Shown here in pieces: positions 42,897-54,575 of a stretch of DNA of 64,000 bases; the stretch's first letter is position 1, and each line of letters opens with the position of its first letter. This DNA is from Microglena sp. YARC (lineage: Eukaryota > Chlorophyta > Chlorophyceae > Chlamydomonadales > Chlamydomonadaceae): contig CM039464.1 in assembly GCA_022414725.1 (NCBI GenBank), positions 32,531,895 to 32,595,894 of the forward strand, given 5' to 3'. Below the pieces are notes generated by a model. That model was not told the DNA's origin, did no database searches, and worked only from the letters and a program-made list of their open reading frames with translations. A program made the translations under genes and the position numbers.

Positions 42897-42901
42897 CCAT
42901 A

Positions 42902-43120
42902 AACATCTTGGAGCCAGTAAATAGGGTCTACAGACATGTGGGAACTGTACTGCCGTCTGAGGGCAGGGGACATGTGGTGCATGGTGTAGACTTTAGATCT
43001 GTTCTTAATTTCTTGTGGGGGCATATCTATACTTTCTTCCTCCATCACCTTAATATCCTGAGAGATGTCATGCAGCCACTGGTGAAATGCCGTAGCGTTG
43101 GATGCCGACGGTGCATCCAT
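42902..43120 (-). pseudogene. Copia A gag N-terminal part
   Basis: Starts MDAPSASNATAFHQWLHDIS at 43120, with IKVMEEESIDMPPQEIKN and SVDPIYWLQDVYG, then Gypsy-2. Only about 145 residues precede the protease in the whole family, far shorter than usual copia gag, and no CCHC knuckle is seen. Confidence 0.8.
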
Positions 43121-43249
43121 TTGAGAAGGGCTGGGATGATCCAGTGCTGAAAGGGAGGGGGAGGGGGGTTACAGTTTGGCTTGCGGGGCCGACGGGGTTA
43201 TTGAGGTGGCGGAAAAGGGAGGAGAGGGGAACGATGGGTAGACGCAGTG

Positions 43250-43252
<3 letters not shown>

Positions 43253-43284
<32 letters not shown>
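43253..43284. repeat. Copia A leader poly-G, 32 G
   Basis: Homopolymer in the 5' leader. The homologous site has 38 G in copy B and 21 G in copy C. Confidence 0.85.
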
Positions 43285-43475
43285 CTGGTGTTCAGCGGGG
43301 GCCTAGCAATCAGAGAAGATTCTGCAACTGAGATCCTTTTCCTTCGGTTGTTGCGGCGGCAACTGTAGAAGGCACTGCAGGTGCGCGGGAGCTCGGGATC
43401 TACGGACAGGGTAAACAGGCTTGATGCGCTCAAGTCTGTTGCAGTGGAACACGGGACGGCAGTGATGAGCGATAA

Positions 43476-43724
43476 CCTTTAGCTTTCCGGAGCGATATGT
43501 CTTGAGCACTCTCACAGGGAAGGGACTAGGGCGTGTGCTTACAATCGTGATAGCATGTCAGGCGACATGCTAGGTATAAGAAGGGAAAAGGCGACAGTAC
43601 CTCAGGGTACTGCCGCCGGTAGGTGCCGGCCCTAACGGGCAGAGGCACTACTATGGAAGCTTCCAGGCGGAAGGCCTGGCGCCCCAAGACACTCTAGCTG
43701 GACCGGGAGAACCGGTCTATAACA
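43476..43724 (-). repeat. Copia LTR3 (shared A/B)
   Basis: 249 bp, serving as 5' LTR of A and 3' LTR of B. Identical to LTR2. Confidence 0.9.
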
Positions 43725-44337
43725 TCCCCCCCGATTCCTGGTATTATTTATTCATAAGAATTCCTGGAATTAGGAGGTTCTAGGGGAAGGAAAGCTAGAG
43801 TGAAAATAAATAACTGGTGCATAAGAGAGCCCAGGGGTATAGGCTTCTGGTTTGGCCAGTGTTCATCAATGAACGATACTTGACCTTGTGGGGTATATGC
43901 AAGTACATTTAGAAGGGAACAAGGGGCAGAGGCAGTACAGTGTAACTATTATCTATTATCTAGGTAGGACTGGATTCCAGCTGTGGAGCTGCCAGGAAGG
44001 TGCAGCCATAGGGCCTTGTTCAGCTAAAAGGGCTGGATAGCAATCTGTTTGATTTCCATTAGTAAACAACTTTAAAGTAGACGTCCCCGCTAGCTCATGA
44101 CTATCAATCCAGATGTAAGGATATGGTGAGGTACTTCCAGTATCATCTATAAAGTATCATAAGTCAGGGTCTTCAGATTAATGCTAGGGGGAACTATGGG
44201 CCATAGTGATGAATCAGGAATGGATTGTAAAGGAGCTGCAGGAAGCTGCAGGAGGAAAACTTCGAAGGCAAGTAGCTCCCCAAGATCAAGAATATGGATG
44301 ATACCAGATAACAGGTTCTTGGTCAGAGCTTCTAGAG
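43725..44337 (-). other. Copia B 3' non-coding region
   Basis: Homologous to 28855-29466. No gene. Confidence 0.7.
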
Positions 44338-45854
44338 TTATTCCATTTTGAGCTTGCCAATGCAGCCAATCTTCTCTCTGAAGTCACAGAACTTGGCCCT
44401 GGGCAGAGCTTTGGTGAGCATGTCAGACATGTTGGCAGCAGTTGGGATCCAGTTCAGTTTGATACCTTCTTTCTTGGACTGCTCCTTGAGGAAGTAGAAC
44501 CTGGTCTCCATGTGCTTCAGTCTGGATGACAGCTTTTCCTGGTTCCAGGCACTAAGGGCAGCTTGGTTGTCACCATTAATGGTGAGAGCAGGGGGAACTA
44601 TGCCCGTGGCAGAGTGTTGTAGTTTTCTCAACCACATTCCCTCTTGGGCTGCAGAGGTAGCTGCCATAAACTCAGCTTCTGTTGTGGACAAGGCTGTAGC
44701 AGATGCCTGGATCTTGGATGCCCATGAGATTGCTTCCCCTTGGTTGAGGAACACAAAACCTGTTGTGGATTTCCTTGTGATTGGGCAGGCAGCATGGTCA
44801 GAATCACAGTAACCAATGAGGGGCTTGCTGGAGAAGGTGTAGGTGATGCCATGGTCTGGTGTATTAGACAGATACATGAGGATACCAGTGGCAGCTTCCA
44901 TGTGGTCATGCAATGGGGGTGCACTGTGCCTGGCCAATCTGTTGACTGCTTGGGCAATGTCGGGCCTTGTATGTGTTAACCGCCAGGTAGTTGAGGGAGC
45001 CCACAATTTGGGCAAGGGGTAGGCCGGTGGCTGGGTTATCTTTGTCAGCATAGGGCAGGAGAGCATCTGGTAGGAGAGGCACAGAGAATCTGGTGCTTTT
45101 GGGTTCAGGAAGCATGTTGTGGGCACGCAGCAGGTCATGGATGAATCTGGACTGGCAGCAAATGCGTAGGGTGCCAGTTGATGCATTCCTGGTGATCTCA
45201 TAGCCAACAAAAACTGAGGGGTCACCAAGATCTCTAGTCTTGTACAGCTTCATGATGGTGTTCTTGTACTTGTCTAGGATGCTTTTGTCAAAGGACAGCA
45301 TGAGGAAGTCATCAACCCAGAGAAGTACCCAGATTATGGGCTTGTTGGCTGAGTTAGTTAGGGAGCACAAATAGACCTTGGTCTACGTCTACTTCTCTGA
45401 ATCCTATAGCAGTCATATCTTCTTTGACCTTGAGGTACCACTCGCGAGAAGCTTGTTTTAGGCCATAAAGGCATTTCCACATGCGGCAGACCCTGTGGTC
45501 TTGTTCGAATCCAGGTGGTTGGGTGCAGTACAGTTCTTCTTCAACTATGCCATTGAGGAATGCTGTGGAAACGTCTAACTGTGCTAGGTATGCCTTGGGG
45601 TTGGCTGCCATTGAGAGGATGTAACGAATGGTAGCATGTTTGGCCATTGGTGCAAAAACTTCATCATAGTCCATGCCTGGGCGTTGGGCATACCCTTTGG
45701 CAACTAGTCTTGCTGTGTACCTGACAATTTCTCCATCAAATGATTGTTTGATGTCAAAGACCCACTTGGTTCCTATATATAGCCTTGGCTCTTGATGGAG
45801 TTCTGAGAGGGACCAGGTGTTCATCTCTGCAAGTGCTGCTAATTCTTCTTGCAT
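44338..45854 (-). pseudogene. Copia B RT and RNase H, broken
   Basis: RT from MQEELAALAEMNTWSLSELH with TKWVFDIKQSFDGEIVRYTA, AKGYAQRPGMDYDEVFAPMA and LYGLKQASREWYLKVKEDM. It has the same frameshift after FVLPN as A and C, then LLWVDDFLMLSFDK, the second shared shift, and RNase H (GYCDSDHAACPITRKSTTGF; NMSDMLTKALPRAKF). B alone keeps the RT N-terminus in frame; A and C carry an extra G there. Confidence 0.88.
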
Positions 45855-46000
45855 AGCAGCTTTCCATTCTTTGGCTTGGGGGCTAGAGAGGGCTTCTATT
45901 TCATTTTTTTGAATGATAACTTGGTCTGCAGCTAGGAATGCTAGAAAGTTTGGTGAGTGCCTTTCTCTGCCAGTTCTTCTAGGTTCAACTAGGGATGGGT

Positions 46001-47270
46001 CTAGTTCAGGTGTTGGGGGAATGTCAGGGCTTGGAGGTGTATGTGGGTAGCTCCTGGTGTGGTAGGTGGAGGTGGGGGGTTAGGGGGATCATCATTTTCC
46101 TGAGGGATGTGTTCATCTCCTTGTTCAACAGTTTGGTTATTGGGTGTACTGGCTGCTGGTGTGAGATTGGATGCTGGTGTTGTGAAGGTAGGTTGGTACA
46201 CTGTGTCAGGGTTAGAAGAGAGATTGTCAGGTAGGCCCCACACTTGGGGGTTTGTCTGATACTTAGCTTGTCTGGCAAGGATGTACTCTCTTTCTATGAG
46301 TTCAGACTGGGTGGGGATAGCGGGTACAGGTGGTGTAGGATCATCTTCATCAACTTCAACTGGGATATCATCTTCATAGTTTCCTAGTACCACAGCGTCT
46401 GCACCTGGGAATCCTTTTTGACCTGCCAGATTTTCAAATTCATTGAAAGTTATGTCTCTGGCGTCAAAATCTTTGAGTGAGGAGTCTACCACTCTGTAGG
46501 CTTTTCTTGAATCTGAGTATCCAATGAGTCGTCTGGTAATTTTGGCTGAGGGTGAGAACTTGAAATCTCTTGACTTAGGTGGGACATGTACATATGCTGT
46601 GCAGCCAATGGTCCTGGGGTGATCTATCTTAGGCTTGGTGCCATGGAAGAGTTCATAGGGTGTTTTGTTGGATTCAGAGGTTGGTGAGAGGTTTCTGAGG
46701 ATGCTTGCATTTTTTACAATTTCTGCCCAGTACCTGTTGGGGAATTTGGATGAGAGGAGGAGGGCTGTGGATCTGTCATGCAGGGTTCTGTTCAGGCGCT
46801 CTGCTGCACCATTTGTAGAGGGTTTGTCTGGAACTGTGAAGTTGAGGGTGATTCCTTTCATTTTCCACCAATTTTTGAATCTGTTGCAAATGTATTCAGA
46901 TCCGTTGTCACAGAAAATGGTTCCAATTTTGTTCTGGGTGAGGACTTCATACCGTTCAAGCTCAGTGATTGTTGCACTGGCTACTGCATCCTTGGTTTTG
47001 TGAAATGTAACAATGGAGTATTTGGAGTAATCATCTAGAATGCCTTGGAAATAGAGGCTGCCATTCAGGCTAGGAATTTTCATTTTTCCACTCATGTCAA
47101 TGTGAATGATACCCATGGGTCTGGTAGCTCTGGTGTGGGATGTGGGATAGGGGTTCTTGTCCATCTTAGAGAGAATGCAGATCTCACAGGTTCGTTTACT
47201 CATTTTCTTGAATGCAGATGAGGTGATGTCGTTTCCAATGACCATGTCTTCTGAGGCAATTCTTGCTAAA
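46001..47270 (-). pseudogene. Copia B integrase region, open
   Basis: About 414 codons from MVIGNDITSSAFKKM. RTCEICILSKMDKNPYP, HIDMSGKM, FCDNGSEYICNRFKNWWK and GAAERLNRTLHDRS are all present. The core is undamaged, as in A. Confidence 0.88.
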
Positions 47271-47481
47271 GAACTGTAGGCTAGATGTCCTAAATAAACT
47301 AATGTGTTGTAGTTCAGCTGTCATAGGGGTCTTTCTGGAGACGGCTGCCATTGCTACAGCTGTCGTGTATTATGATCCTCTGATCAGTGTAGGATCATGT
47401 TTGACTACACGGACTGGGTACAGGTTACGTTTCTTGGATCCTGAGATGATGACTTTGTTATTGATGGTCATGGTACCTTCG

Positions 47482-48188
47482 TTAGAGGTGAATTTGATTT
47501 CCATGTTGGCTACATTTTTGATAGCTGATGCCATTGAGAACAAGTTGGGTGTGTTCTGGTCTGAGTTTAGGTGGACATTGAGGAGGTTGTGAAGTTTGCC
47601 ATTCTCTCCTCTGATGAGGGCTAGCTGTGCCAGACTTTGTAATGTAGGTATGGCCAGAGGCTGTGAGGAATTTTATGGGGTTTATGTCTTTTATGTCATA
47701 TAGAAGGCTGGCATCTTCAGTCATGTGTGAGGTTGCACCTGTGTCCATGATCCAGTTTTTGTATATGCTTCGTGTGTGTTTGGTTGCATTCAGAGCATAG
47801 TGAGTACTGGGTTTGTTGTCTGGCTGTGGTTGTTGAGGACTTGTGCTGGCGTTTGTAAGGGTTTTAGTGACTCCCCATCCTTAGTTTTGTTAAAGGGTTT
47901 CATGTTGAGCCATGGGAATGGCACAAGATCTGTGGAAGGGTCCACGTTCTCAAAGTACCAGTCTCCATAAACATCTTGGAGCCAGTAAATAGGGTCTACA
48001 GACATGTGGGAACTGTACTGCAATCTGAGGGCAGGGGACATGTGGTGCATGATGTAGACTTATGATCTGTTCTTAATTTCTTGTGGGGGCATATCTATAC
48101 TTTCTTCCTCCATCACCTTAATATCCTGAGAGATGTCATGCAGCCACTGGTGAAATGCCGTAGCGTTGGATGCCGACGGTGCATCCAT
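47482..48188 (-). pseudogene. Copia B gag and protease, broken
   Basis: The gag start MDAPSASN is at 48188. A stop interrupts near 48060 (the codon after KVYIMHH context differs from C), and a missing G near 47863 shifts the frame before the protease (NWIMDTGATSHMTEDASLLY, 47748 onward). Confidence 0.8.
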
Positions 48189-48317
48189 TTGAGAAGGGCT
48201 GGGATGATCCAGTGCTGAAAGGGAGGGGGGAGGGGGGTTACAGTTTGGCTTGCGGGGCCGACGGGGTTATTGAGGTGGCGGAAAGGGAGGAGAGGGGAAC
48301 GATGGGTAGACGCAGTG

Positions 48318-48320
<3 letters not shown>

Positions 48321-48358
<38 letters not shown>
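48321..48358. repeat. Copia B leader poly-G, 38 G
   Basis: Longest of the three homologous G runs. Confidence 0.85.
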
Positions 48359-48549
48359 CTGGTGTTCCAGCGGGGGCCTAGCAATCAGAGAAGATTCTGC
48401 AACTGAGATCCTTTTCCTTCGGTTGTTGCGGCGGCAACTGTAGAAGGCACTGCAGGTGCGCGGGAGCTCGGGATCTACGGACAGGGTAACAGGCTTGATG
48501 CGCTCAAGTCTGTTGCAGTGGAACACGGGACGGCAGTGATGAGCGATAA

Positions 48550-48798
48550 CCTTTAGCTTTCCGGAGCGATATGTCTTGAGCACTCTCACAGGGAAGGGAC
48601 TAGGGCGTGTGCTTACAATCGTGATAGCATGTCAGGCGACATGCTAGGTATAAGAAGGGAAAAGGCGACAGTACCTCAGGGTACTGCCGCCGGTAGGTGC
48701 CGGCCCTAACGGGCAGAGGCACTACTATGGAAGCTTCCAGGCGGAAGGCCTGGCGCCCCAAGACACTCTAGCTGGACCGGGAGAACCGGTCTATAACA
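48550..48798 (-). repeat. Copia LTR2 (shared B/C)
   Basis: 249 bp, identical to LTR3. Confidence 0.9.
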
Positions 48799-49412
48799 TC
48801 CCCCCCAATTCCTGGTATTATTTATTCATAAGAATTCCTGGAATTAGGAGGTTCTAGGGGAAGGGAAGCTAGAGTAAAAAATAAATAACTGGTGCGTAAG
48901 AGAGCCCAGGGGTATAGGCTTCTGGTTTGGCCAGTGTTCATCAATGAACGATACTTGACCTTGTGGGGTATATGCAAGTACGTTTAGAAGGGAACAAGGG
49001 GCAGAGGCAGTACAGTGTAACTATTATCTATTATCTAGGTAGGACTGGATTCCAGCTGTGGAGCTGCCAGGAAGGTGCAGCCATAGGGCCTTGTTCAGCT
49101 AAAAGGGCTGGATAGCAATCTGTTTGATTTCCATTAGTAAACAACTTTAAAGTAGACGTCCCCGCTAGCTCATGACTATCAATCCAGATGTAAGGATATG
49201 GTGAGGTACTTCCAGTATCATCTATAAAGTATCATAAGTCAGGGTCTTCAGATTAATGCTAGGGGGAACTATGGGCCATAGTGATGAATCAGGAATGGAT
49301 TGTAAAGGAGCTGCAGGAAGCTGCAGGAGGAAAACTTCGAAGGCAAGTAGCTCCCCAAGATCAAGAATATGGATGATACCAGATAACAGGTTCTTGGTCA
49401 GAGCTTCTAGAG
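48799..49412 (-). other. Copia C 3' non-coding region
   Basis: Homologous to 28855-29466. No gene. Confidence 0.7.
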
Positions 49413-50940
49413 TTATTCCATTTTGAGCTTGCCAATGCAGCCAATCTTCTCTCTGAAGTCACAGAACTTGGCCCTGGGCAGAGCTTTGGTGAGCATGTCA
49501 GACATGTTGGCAGCAGTTGGGATCCAGTTCAGTTTGATACCTTCTTTCTTGGACTGCTCCTTGAGGAAGTAGAACCTGGTCTCCATGTGCTTCAGTCTGG
49601 ATGACAGCTTTTCCTGGTTCCAGGCACTAAGGGCAGCTTGGTTGTCACCATTAATGGTGAGAGCAGGGGGAACTATGCCTGTGGCAGAGTGTTGTAGTTT
49701 TCTCAACCACATTCCCTCTTGGGCTGCAGAGGTAGCTGCCATAAACTCAGCTTCTGTTGTGGACAAGGCTGTAGCAGATGCCTGGATCTTGGATGCCCAT
49801 GAGATTGCTCCCCCTTGGTTGAGGAACACAAAACCTGTTGTGGATTTCCTTGTGATTGGGCAGGCAGCATGGTCAGAATCACAGTAACCAATGAGGGGCT
49901 TGCTGGAGAAGGTGTAGGTGATGCCATGGTCTGGTGTATTAGACAGATACTTGAGGATACCAGTGGCAGCTTCCATGTGGTCATGCAATGGGGGTGCACT
50001 GTGCCTGGCCAATCTGTTGACTGCTTGGGCAATGTCGGGCCTTGTATGTGTTAACTGCCAGGTAGTTGAGGGAGCCCACAATTTGGGCAAGGGGTAGGCC
50101 GGTGGCTGGGTTATCTTTGTCAGCATAGGGCAGGAGAGCATCTGGTAGGAGAGGCACAGAGAATCTGGTGCTTTTGGGTTCAGGAAGCATGTTGTGGGCA
50201 CGCAGCAGGTCATGGATGAATGTGGGCTGGCAGCAAATGCGTAGGGTGCCAGTTGATGCATTCCTGGTGATCTCATAGCCAACAAAAACTGAGGGGTCAC
50301 CAAGGTCTCTAGTCTTGTACAGCTTCATGATGGTGTTCTTGTACTTGTCTAGGATGCTTTTGTCAAAGGACAGCATGAGGAAGTCATCAACCCAGAGAAG
50401 TACCCAGATTATGGGCTTGTTGGCTGAGTTAGTTAGGGAGCACAAATAGACCTTGGTCTACGTCTACTTCTCTGAATCCTATAGCAGTCATATATTCTTT
50501 GACCTTGAGGTACCACTCGCGAGAAGCTTGTTTTAGGCCATAAAGGCATTTCCACATGCGGCAGACCCTGTGGTCTTGTTCGAATCCAGGTGGTTGGGTG
50601 CAGTACAGTTCTTCTTCAACTATGCCATTGAGGAATGCTGTGGAAACGTCTAACTGTGCTAGGTATGCCTTGGGGTTGGCTGCCATTGAGAGGATGTAAC
50701 GAATGGTAGCATGTTTGGCCATTGGTTCAAAAACTTCATCATAGTCCATGCCTGGGCGTTGGGCATACCCTTTGGCAACTAGTCTTGCTGTGTACCTGAC
50801 AATTTCTCCATCAAATGATTGTTTGATGTCAAAGACCCACTTGGTTCCTATATATAGCCTTGGCTCTTGATGGGAGTTCTGAGAGGGACCAGGTGTTCAT
50901 CTCTGCAAGTGCTGCTAATTCTTCTTGCATAGCAGCTTTC
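49413..50940 (-). pseudogene. Copia C RT and RNase H, broken
   Basis: Same domains and the same two shared frameshifts as A and B. An extra G near 50872 also breaks the RT N-terminus, as in A. RNase H (GYCDSDHAACPITRKSTTGF) is intact. Confidence 0.87.
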
Positions 50941-51076
50941 CATTCTTTGGCTTGGGGGCTAGAGAGGGCTTCTATTTCATTTTTTTGAATGATAACTTGG
51001 TCTGCAGCTAGGAATGCTAGAAAGTTTGGTGAGTGCCTTTCTCTGCCAGTTCTTCTAGGTTCAACTAGGGATGGGT

Positions 51077-52336
51077 CTAGTTCAGGTGTTGGGGGAATGT
51101 CAGGGCTTGGAGGTGTATGTGGGTAGCTCCTGGTGTGGTAGGTGGAGGTGGGGGGTTAGGGGGATCATCATTTTCCTGAGGGATTTGTTCATCTCCTTGT
51201 TCAACAGTTTGGTTATTGGGTGTACTGGCTGCTGGTGTGAGATTGGATGCTGGTGTTGTGAAGGTAGGTTGGTACACTGTGTCAGGGTTAGAAGAGAGAT
51301 TGTCAGGTAGGCCCCACACTTGGGGGTTTGTCTGATACTTAGCTTGTCTGGCAAGGATGTACTCTCTTTCTATGAGTTCAGACTGGGTGGGGATAGCGGG
51401 TACAGGTGGTGTAGGATCATCTTCATCAACTTCAACTGGGATATCATCTTCATAGTTTCCTAGTACCACAGCGTCTGCACCTGGGAATCCTTTTTGACCT
51501 GCCAGATTTTCAAATTCATTGAAAGTTATGTCTCTGGCGTCAAAATCTTTGAGTGAGGAGTCTACCACTCTGTAGGCTTTTCTTGAATCTGAGTATCCAA
51601 TGAGTCGTCTGGTAATTTTGGCTGAGGGTGAGAACTTGAAATCTCTTGACTTAGGTGGGACATGTACATATGCTGTGCAGCCAATGGTCCTGGGTGATCT
51701 ATCTTAGGCTTGGTGCCATGGAAGAGTTCATAGGGTGTTTTGTTGGATTCAGAGGTTGGTGAGAGGTTTCTGAGGATGCTTGCATTTTTTTACAATTTCT
51801 GCCCAGTACCTGTTGGGGAATTTGGATGAGAGGAGGAGGGCTGTGGATCTGTCATGCAGGGTTCTGTTCAGGCGCTCTGCTGCACCATTTGTAGAGGGTT
51901 TGTCTAGAACTGTGAAGTTGAGGGTGATTCCTTTCATTTTCCACCAATTTTTGAATCTGTTGCAAATGTATTCAGATCCATTGTCACAGAAAATGGTTCC
52001 AATTTTGTTCTGGGTGAGGACTTCATACCGTTCAAGCTCAGTGATTGTTGCACTGGCTACTGCATCCTTGGTTTTGTGAAATGTAACAATGGAGTATTTG
52101 GAGTAATCATCTAGAATGCCTTGGAAATAGAGGCTGCCATTCAGGCTAGGAATTTTCATTTTTCCACTCATGTCAATGTGAATGATACCCATGGGTCTGG
52201 TAGCTCTGGTGTGGGATGTGGGATAGGGGTTCTTGTCCATCTTAGAGAGAATGCAGATCTCACAGGTTCGTTTACTCATTTTCTTGAATGCAGATGAGGT
52301 GATGTCGTTTCCAATGACCATGTCTTCTGAGGCCAT
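51077..52336 (-). pseudogene. Copia C integrase, two private frameshifts
   Basis: The core 52336-51749 (HIDMSGKM; FCDNGSEY; GAAERLNRTL) ends in a wrong frame (IVKKCKHPQKPLTNL) because of an extra T in a T run near 51785. A missing G near 51694 follows. The C-terminal part resumes at 51568 (DFDARDITFNEFENL). Confidence 0.87.
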
Positions 52337-53264
52337 TCTTGCTAAAGAACTGTAGGCTAGATGTCCTAAATAAACTAATGTGTTGTAGTTCAGCTGTCAT
52401 AGGGGTCTTTCTGGAGACGGCTGCCACTGCTACAGCTGTCGTGTATTCTGATCCTCTGATCAGTGTAGGATCATGTTTGACTACACGGACTAGGTACAGG
52501 TTACGTTTCTTGGATCCTGAGATGATGACTTTGTTATTGATGGTCATGGTACCTTCGTTAGAGGTGAATTTGATTTCCATGTTGGCTACATTTTTGATAG
52601 CTGATGCCATTGAGAACAAGTTGGGTGTGTTCTGGTCTGAGTTAGGTGGACATTGAGGAGGTTGTGAAGTTTGCCATTCTCTCCTCTGATGAGGGCTAGC
52701 TGTGCCAGACTTTGTAATGTAGGTATGGCCAGAGGCTGTGAGGAATTTTATGGGGTTTATGTATTTTATGTCATATAGAAGGCTGGCATCTTCAGTCATG
52801 TGTGAGGTTGCACCTGTGTCCATGATCCAGTTTTTGTATATGCTTCGTGTGTGTTTGGTTGCATTCAGAGCATAGTGAGTACTGGGTTTGTTGTCTGGCT
52901 GTGGTTGTTGAGGACTTGTGCTGGCGTTTGTAAGGGGTTTTAGTGACTCCCCATCCTTAGTTTTGTTAAAGGGTTTCATGTTGAGCCATGGGAATGGCAC
53001 AAGATCTGTGGAAGGGTCCACGTTCTCAAAGTACCAGTCTCCATAAACATCTTGGAGCCAGTAAATAGGGTCTACAGACATGTGGGAACTGTACTGCAAT
53101 CTGAGGGCAGGGGACATGTGGTGCATGATGTAGACTTTAGATCTGTTCTTAATTTCTTGTGGGGGCATATCTATACTTTCTTCCTCCATCACCTTAATAT
53201 CCTGAGAGATGTCATGCAGCCACTGGTGAAATGCCGTAGCGTTGGATGCCGACGGTGCATCCAT
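52272..53264 (-). pseudogene. Copia C gag-protease, open
   Basis: 330 codons from MDAPSASNATAFHQWLHDIS. Short gag (about 145 residues), protease NWIMDTGATSHMTEDASLLY, then YPVRVVKHDPTL-like linker sequence (NLYLVRVVKHDPTLIRGSEY) toward the pre-integrase domain; the frame shifts near 52640-52400 relative to B. This is the best preserved gag of the array and defines the start. Confidence 0.85.
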
Positions 53265-53599
53265 TTGAGAAGGGCTGGGATGATCCAGTGCTGGAAGGGA
53301 GGGGGGAGGGGGGTTACAGTTTGGCTTGCGGGGCCGACGGGGTTATTGAGGTGGCGGAAAGGGAGGAGAGGGAACGATGGGTAGACGCAGTGGGAGGGGG
53401 GGGGGGGGGGGGGGGCTGGTGTTCCAGCGGGGGCCTAGCAATCAGAGAAGATTCTGCAACTGAGATCCTTTTCCTTCGGTTGTTGCGGCGGCAACTGTGG
53501 AAGGCACTGCAGGTGCGCGGGAGCTCGGGATCTACGGACAGGGTAACAGGCGCTCAAGTCTGTTGCAGTGGAACACGGGACGGCAGTGATGAGCGATAA
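53265..53599 (-). other. Copia C 5' leader with 21-G run
   Basis: A leader of 335 bp with poly-G at 53396-53416. Read on the minus strand, a frame starting inside the LTR (RVLKTYRSGKLKVIAHHCRP, best seen in copy B at 48589-48113) runs into a polyproline tract encoded by this run. It is unclear whether this is translated. No standard primer site recognised next to the LTR. Confidence 0.6.
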
Positions 53600-53848
53600 C
53601 CTTTAGCTTTCCGGAGTATTATCTCGTGAGGACTGACACAGGGAAATGGCGAAGGCGCTAAGCTTACAAACGTGATAACTTGTCAAGCGACAAGGAAGGG
53701 ATAAGAAGGGAAAGGCGACAGTACCTCAGGGTACTGCCGCCGGTAGGTGCCGGCCCTAACGGGCGGAGGCACTACAACGGAAGCTTCCAGGCAGAAGGCC
53801 TGGCGCACTAAGACACTCTAGCTTAACGGGGAGAACCGGTCTATAACA
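53600..53848 (-). repeat. Copia LTR1 (outer right), diverged
   Basis: 249 bp with about 35 differences from LTR2. It abuts Gypsy-3 with no matching target duplication. Confidence 0.88.
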
Positions 53849-54027
53849 CCATTTGGTCAACGCATGGACAATACCAAGCATTTGCTGGTCGGTAGTAGTA
53901 TAATTCAGCTCCGCTGGAATATACTTTTACTTGCGAAAGCGAAAGGATGCGTGTCTTGCACGAGCCAGCACCTGCTGTACCGAGCAAGGATACATCGGTA
54001 ATCACTTGAAAGGTTTATTGAAGTCCG
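53849..54027 (-). pseudogene. Gypsy-3 RNase H fragment
   Basis: Plus strand matches the Gypsy-2 RNase H region around 35583-35760 (AATTCAGCTCCGCTGG; CGGTAATNACTT). It is interrupted at 54027 by the CACTA-like element and resumes at 60746. Confidence 0.8.
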
Positions 54028-54065
54028 CACTCGGGGAAGTGACAATTTCGCTAAATGTAGGCGAA
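54028..54065 (+). repeat. CACTA-like left terminal inverted repeat
   Basis: CACTCGGGGAAGTGACA followed by TTTCGCTAAATGTAGGCG. Confidence 0.85.
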
Positions 54066-54575
54066 AGACACGATTTGCAGCGGAACTACAGATAAATGTA
54101 GGCGTACAGTGGACGAAATGTCTCGGCTCACCGCAAACCAGCGATCCCGACAGACACCCAGAACTTATCGTAGACTGAAGCGTGACCAATAACTCCTCGA
54201 TCGCACGTTAACTACTGAGTTGTAATACGCGAAGGGGTATGCAGCTTTCTGTCGCTCGAGGGTCTGTTAGCAACCTTTTCGAGGGGTAATTCTTGCGAAC
54301 CTGCGAAGCTCTGCCAGCAATTCCGAGATAGGGTGAACAATTAGGCAACGAAGTACTAGCGCGAACTACTTGTTGGCGAATAGCTTTCATTCGGGAAAAT
54401 GGACACCCGAAGTCACCGATGTGCTTTCGCTGCATGCGTCGAAAATGGCGCTGTTGTAGGGCGAAACCAGGACGATTTTAGTCACAGTGATGAAAGCCTA
54501 AGTCACACTGAAATATTAGTGTGACTTGCGATAACCTGTCAGTGCTCTTACTAATTTTGATAGATGTTTTCGCAG

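Larger units (their letters stand above)
28606..53848 (-). mobile_element. Tandem array of three copia elements sharing four LTRs
   Basis: Unit order on plus: LTR4, A internal (split by Gypsy-2), LTR3, B internal, LTR2, C internal, LTR1. Units are about 5.07, 5.07 and 5.05 kb once Gypsy-2 is removed. Each internal region codes on the minus strand for a short gag, protease, integrase, RT and RNase H in Ty1/copia order. LTR2 and LTR3 are identical, LTR4 differs once, LTR1 differs at about 35 of 249 positions. The outer flanks share no target duplication. Confidence 0.9.

Noticed and set aside
42746..43120. A gag ORF running past Gypsy-2's LTR end
   Set aside because: The frame reads through from copia gag into the LTR by chance; the junction at 42896 is the insertion border.
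28590..53856. A target duplication for the whole copia array
   Set aside because: The left flank (GTCGCCTC) and right flank (CCATTTGG) do not match.
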